Assembly (NCBI RefSeq): GCF_015277775.1
Contig: NZ_CP063849.1
Coordinates: 7,517,501 to 7,581,500, forward strand
Origin: Paludibaculum fermentans
GTDB taxonomy: Bacteria > Acidobacteriota > Terriglobia > Bryobacterales > Bryobacteraceae
DNA: 64,000 nt
Reading direction: 5' to 3'
Shown: positions 17,442-25,574 of the stretch, piece by piece
Position numbering within the stretch: position 1 is the first letter of the stretch
How the letters are laid out: every line of letters starts with the position of its first letter
The notes under the pieces: generated by a model
Told to the model about the DNA's origin: nothing
Databases searched by the model: none
The model's input: only the letters and a program-made list of their open reading frames with translations
Made by a program: the position numbers and the translations under genes

Positions 17442-18230
17442 ATGCCCGTTGATCCTTCGGCCTATGTGGCGCCGACGGCCCGAGTCCACCCGGACGCCGT
17501 CATTGGGCCGCAAACAAGAGTTGGTGAGTTTGTTGTCGTCGAGCAGGATGTCGTGATTGGCGCCGGGTGCCTGTTGGAGCCGTATGTCCTCGTCAAGCGC
17601 TGGACTACGATCGGCGACCGCAACGAATTCTCGGCCGGCGTCATTCTGGGCACGGATCCGCTGGACAAGAACTTCACGGGCGAGCGCAGCTACCTGATCA
17701 TCGGGAACGGCAACAAGATCCGCGAGCATTGGACCATCTCGCGAGGCACCGCGCCTGAGAGCAAGACCATCGTCGGCAACGACAACTTCGTGATGACCTC
17801 GGGCCACATCGCGCACAACTGCATTGTGGGGTCGAACATCGTGGTGGCGAGCTGCTCGCTGCTGGCGGGCTATGTGGAGGTGGAAGACCAGGCATTCATC
17901 AGCGGCGGGGTCGTGGTCCACCAGTTTTCGAAGATTGGACGGTTGGCGATGATCGCCGGGAACGTGAGGGTCAACAGCGATGTGCCGCCGTTCTTTATGT
18001 ACTCCGACTTCAACATTGCAGCCAAAGGGCTGAACTTGGTGGGGCTGAAGCGGGCGGGTTTCAAGCTGGCGGAGGTCTCCGCGCTCAAGGCGGCGTACAA
18101 GCTGCTGTTCCGCTCGAATCTCAAGCTGGAAGATGCGTTGGCGCGCATTGAAGCGGAAGTGCCCACACCGCACACGCTGCATCTCGTCGAGTTCGTGCGC
18201 AGCAGCAAGCGCGGCATCTGCCGCGAGTAG
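17442..18230 (+). CDS. lpxA: LpxA, acyl-ACP-UDP-N-acetylglucosamine O-acyltransferase
   Basis: 262 residues: a hexapeptide-repeat beta-helix (1-185) with the catalytic His125 in GHIAHNCIVG, then a helical C-terminal domain. It catalyses the first step of lipid A synthesis. The family's normal length is about 260. No Shine-Dalgarno is visible in the 47 bp shared with lpxD. TTGTCC (17408) and an AT-rich ATTATT 17 bp later could make a promoter with an almost leaderless message. Confidence 0.95.
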   Translation: MPVDPSAYVAPTARVHPDAVIGPQTRVGEFVVVEQDVVIGAGCLLEPYVLVKRWTTIGDRNEFSAGVILGTDPLDKNFTGERSYLIIGNGNKIREHWTISRGTAPESKTIVGNDNFVMTSGHIAHNCIVGSNIVVASCSLLAGYVEVEDQAFISGGVVVHQFSKIGRLAMIAGNVRVNSDVPPFFMYSDFNIAAKGLNLVGLKRAGFKLAEVSALKAAYKLLFRSNLKLEDALARIEAEVPTPHTLHLVEFVRSSKRGICRE

Positions 18231-18233
18231 TCC

Positions 18234-19361
18234 TCAATCCAGGGGCTGCATGCGGCCGTCGGGCAGGAGTTCGGCCTTGCCGTTGCGCCAGTGGATCGTC
18301 CGGCCCATCAGGCCCGCCAGCCAGACGACGAACGCCCAGAGGTCCCAAAGGGGGATGAGCGCCGCGGCGAAGAGGGCCGGCCAGTGGCGCAGCACCAAAA
18401 ACCCTCCGGTGACACCCATGCTGACGCGGGCCACCACCAGGACCACGGCCATGGAATAGTGTCCGGCGAGGATGTTCAATAGCGCCCAAAGTCCGGCCTG
18501 CGTGACCGGCAGGCCCAGGTAGCCTCCGCCGCGCGACACGCGGATGGTACGGGCCCAGCGCAACTGATGCCTCCACACGCCCAGCCAGGCCGGATCGGAG
18601 AGCGTCGTGGCTACCGTCACCTCGGACAGGAACGAGTGCCGCCCCAATTGGGTGATGCGTTTGGCGAGTTGATAGTCGTCGGCGATGTAGTCTTTGAGGG
18701 ACTCGAAGCCGCCGATGGCTTTGAGGTCCTCCGCGCGGAAGCAGAGGGTGGAGCCGAGTCCAAACTCCTTCACGCCCACCAGCGGCGCGACCAGGGTGGA
18801 AGGGATGAAGTCGGTGGCAATCCCCAGGGCTTCCCATTGCCCGGCCACTGAGGCGGCGGTGGCGCGATAGAGGCAGGTGACGACGCCTGTTTTCTTCTCT
18901 TCCAGCGGGCTGACGACTCTCTGCAGGTAGTCGCGCGGCACTGAGATATCCGCGTCGTTCACCAGCAGGACGGCGTGTTTGGCGTGCTTCTCGAGTTCCA
19001 GCAGGATGGCGACTTTGCCGTTGGGCGCGTCGGCCGGACAGTGGATGAGCCGGATGGGCAGCTTGGGGTAGGACTCCATCAGGCAGCGGATCGCCGGAAC
19101 GGCCGGATCGTCGAGGTCGCGGACGCCGAAGAGGATCTCGTATTCGGGGTAGTCCTGTTCCGCATGGCTGCGGATGGCCGCGGCGAAGCCGGAGTCCAGG
19201 CCGCGCACCGGTTTGAGGATCGAGATGGGCGGCCTGGGTCCAGTTGGAGGCTTGCGGTAGCGGAGGCGGGCGACGCCCCAGTGGATCAGGCAGGCCAGCA
19301 GCGCCGTGGCCTGGTAGCCCACCGCAACGGCACCGGCGATAAGGATGGCGAGGGACAGCAT
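18234..19361 (-). CDS. hpnI: HpnI, hopanoid biosynthesis glycosyltransferase
   Basis: 375 residues of the ceramide-glucosyltransferase-like GT2 type. It has an N-terminal membrane helix, ISILKPVRGLD, the DxD-type NDADISV, the acid ADDYQLAKRI, the HQLRWART (Q..RW) motif, and C-terminal membrane helices. HpnI moves N-acetylglucosamine onto bacteriohopanetetrol. The identification rests on the family pattern together with hpnJ in the same operon. Last gene of the operon; its stop is 3 bp from the convergent lpxA stop. Confidence 0.85.
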   Translation of the reverse strand: MLSLAILIAGAVAVGYQATALLACLIHWGVARLRYRKPPTGPRPPISILKPVRGLDSGFAAAIRSHAEQDYPEYEILFGVRDLDDPAVPAIRCLMESYPKLPIRLIHCPADAPNGKVAILLELEKHAKHAVLLVNDADISVPRDYLQRVVSPLEEKKTGVVTCLYRATAASVAGQWEALGIATDFIPSTLVAPLVGVKEFGLGSTLCFRAEDLKAIGGFESLKDYIADDYQLAKRITQLGRHSFLSEVTVATTLSDPAWLGVWRHQLRWARTIRVSRGGGYLGLPVTQAGLWALLNILAGHYSMAVVLVVARVSMGVTGGFLVLRHWPALFAAALIPLWDLWAFVVWLAGLMGRTIHWRNGKAELLPDGRMQPLD

Positions 19362-19375
19362 TTATGAATACAACT

Positions 19376-19687
19376 TCAATGCGAGAGGAGGAAGACTCCG
19401 GCGGCGACCAGGCCAGCGCCGAGACAGCGGCGGAGGTCCACGTTCTCCTTGAGAACCAGTTTCGCCAGGATGGTTTCGAGCACGATGCTGGCCGCTGTCG
19501 CCGGTACGCTGAAGCTGAGGTCGGCCACGGCCAGCAGTTGCGTGAAAGAGAAGAACGAGGTGGCCAGGAAGACGAAGGAGAGCGGCACCTTCCAGTTGGC
19601 GCCGCCGCGGCGCATGCCGTGCGACTGCAACAAGTCGGCACATACGGTGGAGAAGACGACACCGGCGACGAAGATCCAAGGGTTCAT
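19376..19687 (-). CDS. Half-size DMT/SMR-type membrane transporter (second of pair)
   Basis: 103 residues with four hydrophobic helices, the size of a single EamA/SMR unit. ATG 19687 overlaps the stop of its upstream neighbour by 4 bp. Paired half-size members such as ArnE/ArnF act as heterodimers that flip sugar-lipids. Lying between hpnJ and hpnI, this pair may move hopanoid precursors or glycolipids; that substrate is inferred. Confidence 0.75.
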   Translation of the reverse strand: MNPWIFVAGVVFSTVCADLLQSHGMRRGGANWKVPLSFVFLATSFFSFTQLLAVADLSFSVPATAASIVLETILAKLVLKENVDLRRCLGAGLVAAGVFLLSH

Positions 19688-20061
19688 GGCTTGGGTTTCC
19701 CGTTGGTCTCGGCGGGGGTGAGGCCGGTCAGGGCAGCTCCGGCGAAGATGAGCAGGGTGCCGCTCCAGCGCTGCAACGAGACATGCTCGTGCAGGAAGAC
19801 GGCGCCCATCACGGCGCTGAGGACATAGCCGACGGCGGTGACCGGCAGCACGAAGCTGAGGTCGGCCAGACCCAGCAGTTTAATGCGCAGCAGGGTCCAG
19901 GCGATGAGCATGACGATGCCCAGGATGACGAAGGGCTGCAGCAGGGACAGGATGGGGCCTGCGCTGGCTGGGGCGTGCTTCATACCCCAGCTGAGCGCAA
20001 AATTGCCGAGGACGTTCAACACGACCACCGCCGCTGTGAGGAGCAGGGTGGCGGGTTTCAT
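19684..20061 (-). CDS. Half-size DMT/EamA-type membrane transporter (first of pair)
   Basis: 125 residues from ATG 20061, with four predicted helices (LLLTAAVVVLNVLGNFALSW, FVILGIVMLIAWTLL, LSFVLPVTAVGYVLSAVMG, WSGTLLIFAGAALTG). It shares the motif ADLSF.LP.TA with its partner (ADLSFSVPATA), so the two come from a duplication. It starts 7 bp after the hpnJ stop, so it belongs to the hopanoid operon. An upstream in-frame start lies inside hpnJ and adds an arginine-rich stretch, so it is unlikely. Confidence 0.77.
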   Translation of the reverse strand: MKPATLLLTAAVVVLNVLGNFALSWGMKHAPASAGPILSLLQPFVILGIVMLIAWTLLRIKLLGLADLSFVLPVTAVGYVLSAVMGAVFLHEHVSLQRWSGTLLIFAGAALTGLTPAETNGKPKP

Positions 20062-20068
20062 TGCCGTA

Positions 20069-21529
20069 CTAGTCGCCGTTCGCCATCCGCGCGGCGGCCG
20101 TGCTGGCCTGCTGATCAGCCACAAACTGCTTCCGCTTGCTGCGCAGGTTCAGGTACTCGCGCGCTTCCTTGTACAGGCGCTTGACGTCGCCGTTCATGAC
20201 GGCCTTGCTGACCACGCGGAAGGCGGCCTTCGGACGGTAGTAATACTCGTCGTAGAAGCGCTGGACCCATTCCACGAGCTCGCCGCGGTTCAGGCCCGGG
20301 TAGACGATGTTCGGCAGTTGGTGGCCGGTCTCATCGGTCATCGAAGCGCCGAGCTGGATCAGGTTGTTCTTCTGGGCGTAGTCGTAGAACTCGGTGCCGG
20401 GGTAAGGATGGGCGATGGAGACCTGGATGGTCTCGCAATCGATCTCCTTGGCGAAGTTGATCGTGTTGCGGAGCGACTCGCGGCTCTCGCCGGGCAGGCC
20501 GACGATGAAATCGGCGTGGATCGTCAGGCCCAGCTTGTGGGCGTCGCGGGTGAAGCGGCGCGCCATGTCGATGGTGGCGCCCTTCTTGATGTTCTTGAGG
20601 ATCTGCTGGTCGCCGGACTCGTAGCCGACGATCATCAGGCGGCCGCCGGCATCCTTCATGGCCGACAAGGTGTCGTAGTCGGTGGTGACGCGCGACGTGC
20701 AGGACCAGGTGACGCCCAGGGGCGCCAGCTTCTTGCAGAGCTCGATGGTGCGGGCGCCCTTGTAGTTGAAGGTGTCGTCGTCGAAGAAGATCTCTTTCAG
20801 GCCCGGGAAGTTCTCCTTCGCCCAGCGGACCTCGTTCACCACGTCGTCGGCGGAACGCAGGCGCCAACGGTGGCCGGAGTGGGTCTGCGGCCAGAGGCAG
20901 AAGGTGCACATGGCCGGGCAGCCGCGCGAGGTGTAGAGCGAGATGAAGGGGTTCAGCAGGAACGGGACGTTGTAGCGGCGGAAGTCCAGGTCGCGCTTGT
21001 AGACCTTGGTGACCCAGGGCAGCTCGTCGAGGTTCTCGATGTAGCCGCCTTCCGGATTGTGGACGAACTCACCGTTCTTGCGGTAGCTGACGCCGGGCAG
21101 TTCCGAGAGCGGCGTGCCCTTGGCATAGTTGACGATCTGGTAATCGAACTCGCGGCGGACGACGAAGTCGATGGCCGATTCCTTGAGGGCCTTTTCCGGT
21201 TCCGTGGTGACGGGCGGTCCCACGAAGCAGACCTTCAGCTTCGAGTTGACGTCCTTCATCATCCGGGCCATCTTCACGTCCACGTCGAAGCCCGGCGTGG
21301 AGGTAAAGAGCACGAGCAGCTCGAAGTCCTTCGCCATGGCGACGGTCTGCTCGATGCTGACCTTATGCGGAGGTGCGTCGACCACCTTTGAATCGGGCAG
21401 CAGGCCGGCGGGATAACAAAGCCAGACAGGATACCAGTAAGACTCGATTTCACGCGTGGCCGGCCAGCGCGAGCTGGCTCCGCCGTCGAAACCTTCAAAC
21501 GAAGGAGGATTCAAAAAGAGAGTGCGCAT
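20069..21529 (-). CDS. hpnJ: HpnJ, hopanoid-associated radical SAM protein
   Basis: 486 residues. The N-terminal ~180 residues look like a B12-binding Rossmann domain. The radical SAM cluster motif is CPAMCTFC (Cys204, Cys208, Cys211) in SRGCPAMCTFCLWPQT. HpnJ is linked to forming the cyclitol ether group of bacteriohopanetetrol from the glucosamine product of HpnI/HpnK. hpnK and hpnH are not in view. First gene of the operon, with a 172-bp gap upstream. Confidence 0.92.
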   Translation of the reverse strand: MRTLFLNPPSFEGFDGGASSRWPATREIESYWYPVWLCYPAGLLPDSKVVDAPPHKVSIEQTVAMAKDFELLVLFTSTPGFDVDVKMARMMKDVNSKLKVCFVGPPVTTEPEKALKESAIDFVVRREFDYQIVNYAKGTPLSELPGVSYRKNGEFVHNPEGGYIENLDELPWVTKVYKRDLDFRRYNVPFLLNPFISLYTSRGCPAMCTFCLWPQTHSGHRWRLRSADDVVNEVRWAKENFPGLKEIFFDDDTFNYKGARTIELCKKLAPLGVTWSCTSRVTTDYDTLSAMKDAGGRLMIVGYESGDQQILKNIKKGATIDMARRFTRDAHKLGLTIHADFIVGLPGESRESLRNTINFAKEIDCETIQVSIAHPYPGTEFYDYAQKNNLIQLGASMTDETGHQLPNIVYPGLNRGELVEWVQRFYDEYYYRPKAAFRVVSKAVMNGDVKRLYKEAREYLNLRSKRKQFVADQQASTAAARMANGD

Positions 21530-21662
21530 TCACCCCTACCCAATTCAGATCGAACTTCCCAAACCATCATTGTATCAGGGCAGTTCATAGTAGCGACTGG
21601 GAGTAGGCTGAGCGGATCATTCCCGGGGGTGGACGGGACCGGAGGAGGGGCGGGCGGAGGAG

Positions 21663-21693
21663 AGGAGCGTCCCACCAGATGGGAAACGCTCCT
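21663..21693 (-). terminator. Hairpin downstream of the 21702 gene
   Basis: AGGAGCGT (21663-21670) pairs perfectly with ACGCTCCT (21686-21693), and CCC/GGG extends the stem inward. It starts 9 bp past the stop of the minus-strand gene. The run after it on the minus strand is C/T-rich rather than a clean T tract, so it may terminate weakly or protect the 3' end. Confidence 0.5.
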
Positions 21694-21701
21694 GAACCTG
21701 G

Positions 21702-22256
21702 TTAGCGGGAAGCCTGGGCGGAAGCGGCCGGTGAGGGCCCTTCGTTGCCGTGGGCACTGTTACTGAATAGCACCAGGCCACAGCAGAACAGCATGATGAC
21801 GGCCGCGATGAGCCACCGCGGGTTGAAGTGGAAGGTTGAATTCGCGATAACTTGAGGGGCCGGCAGCGGCAAGGACTCCACCACCACCTCGGGCTGGGGC
21901 TCTTCAATTTTCTGCGCCACTTGTTCGACGAACGCCGGCGCGTAGCCGCCTAGAGGAACTTCGATGCGCAGTTCATGGGTTGCGCCTTCGCCCTCATAGT
22001 ACTGCTTCAGGCGCTTCCTCAACCGGTGCGCCTCGACTCGAACGATTGAATCTTTCTTAGGATCGAAGCCTTCCGTGCGGCCGAGCGCCTCAAGCGCGAT
22101 GTTGGTCTCTTTGATCAGGTGCGATTCGCCGGCGAAGTGCTTCTTACAGATATAGGAGAGAAATTGTGCGAGAGACGGTGCCCGGGCGAAGATGCCGGAA
22201 GCGATCACTGCCTCGAGTTCCGCCTGCTGTGCGGAGGTATGAATTTGAAGGTCCAA
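21702..22256 (-). CDS. Membrane-anchored protein with a winged-helix-like N-terminal region, unknown role
   Basis: 184 residues. The N-terminal ~110 residues (IVRVEAHRLRKRLKQYYEGE, HELRIEVPLGGYAPAF) resemble the OmpR/CadC-like DNA-binding modules that precede membrane helices in many acidobacterial proteins. A single membrane span follows (about 150-172, WLIAAVIMLFCCGLVLFSNS), then a short tail. No receiver or periplasmic sensor is present. TTG 22256 is preferred because GGGAG lies 7 nt upstream; ATG 22307 is possible. Confidence 0.6.
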   Translation of the reverse strand: MDLQIHTSAQQAELEAVIASGIFARAPSLAQFLSYICKKHFAGESHLIKETNIALEALGRTEGFDPKKDSIVRVEAHRLRKRLKQYYEGEGATHELRIEVPLGGYAPAFVEQVAQKIEEPQPEVVVESLPLPAPQVIANSTFHFNPRWLIAAVIMLFCCGLVLFSNSAHGNEGPSPAASAQASR

Positions 22257-22360
22257 CTTGGGACTCCCTGAAAGCGGACTTAACGACTGGACAGAATATA
22301 TCACCATCCTGACCAAGGCGTAAAGCCGGTCTCGGGCCCGAATGTTAATGTTGCCTTGAA

Positions 22361-22389
22361 ACGTTTGTAACTAGATTGAAAACAAACGT
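22361..22389 (-). terminator. Hairpin after the DapA-like gene
   Basis: ACGTTTGT (22361-22368) and ACAAACGT (22382-22389) form a perfect 8-bp inverted repeat with a 13-nt loop, ending 2 bp from the stop of the minus-strand gene at 22391. No strong T-run follows, so terminator activity is uncertain. Confidence 0.45.
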
Positions 22390-22390
22390 C

Positions 22391-23353
22391 TTACTCGAGG
22401 AGATGGGGATACGCGGCGAGAACCCGGTCGATCTCTTGAGACTGGCCCGGCGAAAGGTCTTCGCGGGGGTTAAGGGTCCACCGGCCGGCCATGCGTCCCT
22501 GGCGGACGAGCACCTCGTGGATGCCCGCAATACAACCGCGGAACCCGTTGGCGACGTCAAAAAGGGCCGCGTTCAAGTCTGTGAGTTGAGCACCCAAGGC
22601 GAGAAGTAACGAGGGGTTGGTGCCCTCGTGGATGCGCCGAAGTAACTGCACGGCGCTCCTTGTACCCACGGCCCACTGGCCCAGCAGACCACCCGCGAAG
22701 CGCACGGTTGTACCGCCGAAGGTAAAAGGGGTGAGCAGGTCGGCCACGATGTTGTCGTCGTTGCCTGTATAGAGGGCAATGTCGTTTTCGCGCCCGGATT
22801 CTGCTACTGCCCGTACTACGTCGAGCGTCTGGTACCGATGGAACGGCGCCACCTTGATGCCGCACAGGTTCTCGATGGCGCAGAAGCGCTTCCAGAACTC
22901 GTGAGGCAGGATGCGGCCGCCCACTGCCGGCTGCAGGTAGAACCCGAACACGGGGATGATTTTGGACACCGCCTGGACATGCTGGATGAGTTCTTCCAGC
23001 GTGGCGTCCCGAAGAGCCGCGAGACTGAGCAGGCCGGCGTGGTAGCCCGTGTCCCTGGCCAGCGCCGCCTCGCGTAGCGCCTGTGCCGTGGGTCCGCAGA
23101 CTCCGGCGATGAGGACTGCTCCGGAGCCTGCGGCCTCCAGCGCAGCCAGTTCCAGCACCGGCCGCAGCAGACCGTGTTCGCGAATCTCGAACTGCGTCGT
23201 GTGTACGCCCACCGCGACTCCGCCCGCGCCTGAGTCGAGGTAGTAGCGGGTGAGTGCGCGCTGGCGCGGTTCGTCGAGGGTCCGCTCCGCGGTGAGACAC
23301 AGCGGATGGGCGGGGATGACGAGTCCCTGATGCAGACTGTCTCGCCAGGACAT
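22391..23353 (-). CDS. Dihydrodipicolinate synthase (DapA) family aldolase
   Basis: 320 residues of the class I aldolase/DapA barrel, with the likely Schiff-base lysine in GIKVAPFHRYQTLDVVRA. True DapA is about 290 residues and has YNVP; this branch instead acts on sugar acids or other keto acids and is common in Acidobacteria and Planctomycetes beside epimerases. ATG 23353 follows GGGAGGGG by about 11 nt. It lies just after the epimerase relic and the heparinase-like gene, suggesting polysaccharide breakdown. Confidence 0.82.
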   Translation of the reverse strand: MSWRDSLHQGLVIPAHPLCLTAERTLDEPRQRALTRYYLDSGAGGVAVGVHTTQFEIREHGLLRPVLELAALEAAGSGAVLIAGVCGPTAQALREAALARDTGYHAGLLSLAALRDATLEELIQHVQAVSKIIPVFGFYLQPAVGGRILPHEFWKRFCAIENLCGIKVAPFHRYQTLDVVRAVAESGRENDIALYTGNDDNIVADLLTPFTFGGTTVRFAGGLLGQWAVGTRSAVQLLRRIHEGTNPSLLLALGAQLTDLNAALFDVANGFRGCIAGIHEVLVRQGRMAGRWTLNPREDLSPGQSQEIDRVLAAYPHLLE

Positions 23354-23355
23354 GA

Positions 23356-23577
23356 TCAAAAACGCCCCTCCCGATTCTCGAAGTGTGTGGGTTTGTTCAG
23401 CAGCCGTCCGTCGCTCTGGATCCATGCATTCATTTGCGGCACGCCTACCCGCGACGGACCGAAGATTGAGTGGCAGAGCTCGGCATGGTTTAGCAGGGCG
23501 GTGGGCGCCTCGACGCTCTGCCAGATGACGTTGACTTGGCCCGTGGTGAAGTCGAGTTGCTTTTCCGTATGAATCAT
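23356..23577 (-). pseudogene. Relic of an NAD(P)-dependent epimerase/dehydratase (C-terminal pieces)
   Basis: A 73-codon frame. TTGQVNVIWQ resembles an internal segment of NAD-dependent epimerases and is followed directly by EAPTALLNHAELCHSIFGP...LNKPTHFENREGRF, which resembles their extreme C-terminus. The ~60 residues normally in between and the whole N-terminal Rossmann part are missing. Genes of this type often precede DapA-like genes of the 22391 kind. The frame is still open and overlaps the heparinase stop by 4 bp, so a short product could be made. The match is from memory of the family ending. Confidence 0.55.
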
Positions 23578-25529
23578 GTGCGGGTGATTGCCACAGTGTA
23601 CCCACCTTCCGCCGGCGGCGTGGTGGAGGAGAGCCGGATGCGGCGCACCAGCGGGCCCCAGATCGGCTGCAGGCGCGCATCGGTGGACGCGTGCTCATCG
23701 ATGACGGCCCGCAGGGACTTGTCGTAGCGCAGAACGAAGCCGCCTTCCAGGTGCAGTTCACCGGGGGCCACTTCCTTCGGTGCGCGGATGGTGATCAGGC
23801 TCAGCTCGACGGATTCGGTCTTGGTTAGTTGGAACTGGTCCTGAATGGAAACCGAGTTGGCTGTGCGATCCAGGCGTACCTGACGCCGCCATTGCTTTAC
23901 ACCTGCTTCCGCGAGGTAGGCATGCTGCAATTCCAGGGAAAAGAGAGCGGACCGGTCGTCGCTGGAACTCGTCACGGTCGCCGCTTCGAAGCGCCGGCCG
24001 GCCTGCTGGGACACGCCGTTGATGGTGGGGCAGTTGTGCCAGCCGGACTGCATGGTCCAAATTTCATAGCGACGGCTGGAGAAGGTCTTGGCAGTGTACA
24101 TCTCCACGCCCACGTCGACGAGCACCGGTTCGCCGTCGTGGAACACGATGAAGTTGCCCACGTCGTTGTGGTTGTGGCTTTCCGCGTTATGACCGCCCTG
24201 GGCGGCGACATAGAAGCCTTCCGTCGAGCCCTGGCGGCGGCGTGCCGTGAAGACCTGTACTCCTGGCAGGAAGACGTCCCGCACCAGCGGCGGCTGGGCC
24301 GCGGCGCTTGCGGCGCGCAGGTCTGCGGTATGGAAGACTTCGTCGATGGCGCGGCCCAGCGCTTCCGGCTCCACGTGCGGTTTCGGATGGGTAGCGGCGA
24401 TCCAGGCTCCGTGGGCGATCATTCCCGGATCCTTGATCCGCTGGCCGTAGCGCCATACCAGGTTGCCGTTGGGCACGACGCGGGCCGAGGCGTCGGCGAA
24501 GTTCACATACCAGTCGGCGGCGATGTGGGCCTTATAGATGTAGGTTCCGATTTCGTGGACCAGCGGCGTGCCGAAGTAGTCGAGACGCCCGGAGGAGGCG
24601 GAGTGGAGCAGTTCCAGGCACTCGAAGAGAGAGGCGCCGGCACGGCTCCAATAGCTGGGGCCTTCGTCGCAGCCGCCATCGGGATGGTAGTAGTCCAGGA
24701 AGCGGTCAATGGAGTTCAGGATCCGGTAGGCGGTGGCGGACCGCCTGGCTTCGTCCCGCTCCATGAGCAGGTTGGCGGCCAGCCAGTTGGAGTCGATCCA
24801 GGGTGTCCAGTTGTTCAAGGGGCTTTGATGCTGGGGATCGAGCCCCATCCAGCCGAAGTCGTTGCGGGTGGCGCAGGGCTCCAGCATGCGGCGGCGCACC
24901 TCGGCCAGCAGACGCGGCCGGATCAATGGGGACAGTTTCTCCAACTGGGCCCCGAGCAGGTAATCGGTCCAGGCGACTGTGTTGGCGGTCTCCGCGGCGA
25001 AGAGGTCGACGATGGGTTCGCTGATATCGGGGAGGCCGTTGCCGGCCTTCTGGGCTCCGATGTGCGCCGGCACGCCCCAGAAACTCTCCTCACAGACCAG
25101 CCAGAGGCCGTCGAGGATGTCGTCGAGAAAACGACCTTCGCCTTCCATGCACTCCGCCAAAACGGCCTGGCGCAGGCGGTTGCGCCGGCCGAAGCTGAGA
25201 TCCTCGAAGCGCGTGCGGTTGCCGTTGCGCTGGAAGTCGAGGAAGACGGTGGCCGGAAGCGAGGGCCAGGGCTTCCCTTTCTGCTGGTTGGCCGCCGCCA
25301 CAAACGCTGACCGGAGGTCCTGCGGCAGCGCCTGCCAGGCTGGCCGGTCGGTGGCTCGGGGGTATGGATTCCACTGGGTTCGCGGCAGCAGGAGGTTGGC
25401 GAAGGGCCCTGCCTCATACTTCGAGGACAACAGCCGGCGCGATTCCGGCGGGGTCTTGACGTCCTGGGCGTTGGCCAGCAAGGCGGCGGCAGGCGCCGCC
25501 AGGACCGCACGCCGGGTGGGAGTGAACAT
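23574..25529 (-). CDS. Exported heparinase II/III-like protein
   Basis: 651 residues. The Tat-type leader MFTPTRRAVLAAPAAALLANA suggests export. An alpha/alpha-toroid region (about 150-400) is followed by the heparinase II/III beta-sandwich, whose conserved AQGGHNAESHNHNDVGNFIV segment carries the His/Asn residues and is followed by EPVLVDVG. Such proteins are polysaccharide lyases for acidic sugars; the substrate is not readable. ATG 25529 is chosen because it places the twin arginine near the N-terminus. It heads an operon with the epimerase relic and the DapA-like gene. Confidence 0.85.
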   Translation of the reverse strand: MFTPTRRAVLAAPAAALLANAQDVKTPPESRRLLSSKYEAGPFANLLLPRTQWNPYPRATDRPAWQALPQDLRSAFVAAANQQKGKPWPSLPATVFLDFQRNGNRTRFEDLSFGRRNRLRQAVLAECMEGEGRFLDDILDGLWLVCEESFWGVPAHIGAQKAGNGLPDISEPIVDLFAAETANTVAWTDYLLGAQLEKLSPLIRPRLLAEVRRRMLEPCATRNDFGWMGLDPQHQSPLNNWTPWIDSNWLAANLLMERDEARRSATAYRILNSIDRFLDYYHPDGGCDEGPSYWSRAGASLFECLELLHSASSGRLDYFGTPLVHEIGTYIYKAHIAADWYVNFADASARVVPNGNLVWRYGQRIKDPGMIAHGAWIAATHPKPHVEPEALGRAIDEVFHTADLRAASAAAQPPLVRDVFLPGVQVFTARRRQGSTEGFYVAAQGGHNAESHNHNDVGNFIVFHDGEPVLVDVGVEMYTAKTFSSRRYEIWTMQSGWHNCPTINGVSQQAGRRFEAATVTSSSDDRSALFSLELQHAYLAEAGVKQWRRQVRLDRTANSVSIQDQFQLTKTESVELSLITIRAPKEVAPGELHLEGGFVLRYDKSLRAVIDEHASTDARLQPIWGPLVRRIRLSSTTPPAEGGYTVAITRT

Positions 25530-25574
25530 AAGACATTCATACACAATTGCCCGCTTGTGTGTAGCCTGGAAGTG

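Noticed and set aside
18121-19662. 513-codon minus frame overlapping hpnI and the half-size transporter
   Set aside because: Out of frame with hpnI, Arg/Pro-rich, no domain; hpnI explains the DNA.
19838-21391. 517-codon plus frame opposite hpnJ
   Set aside because: Mirror of hpnJ; no motif, while hpnJ has an intact radical SAM site.
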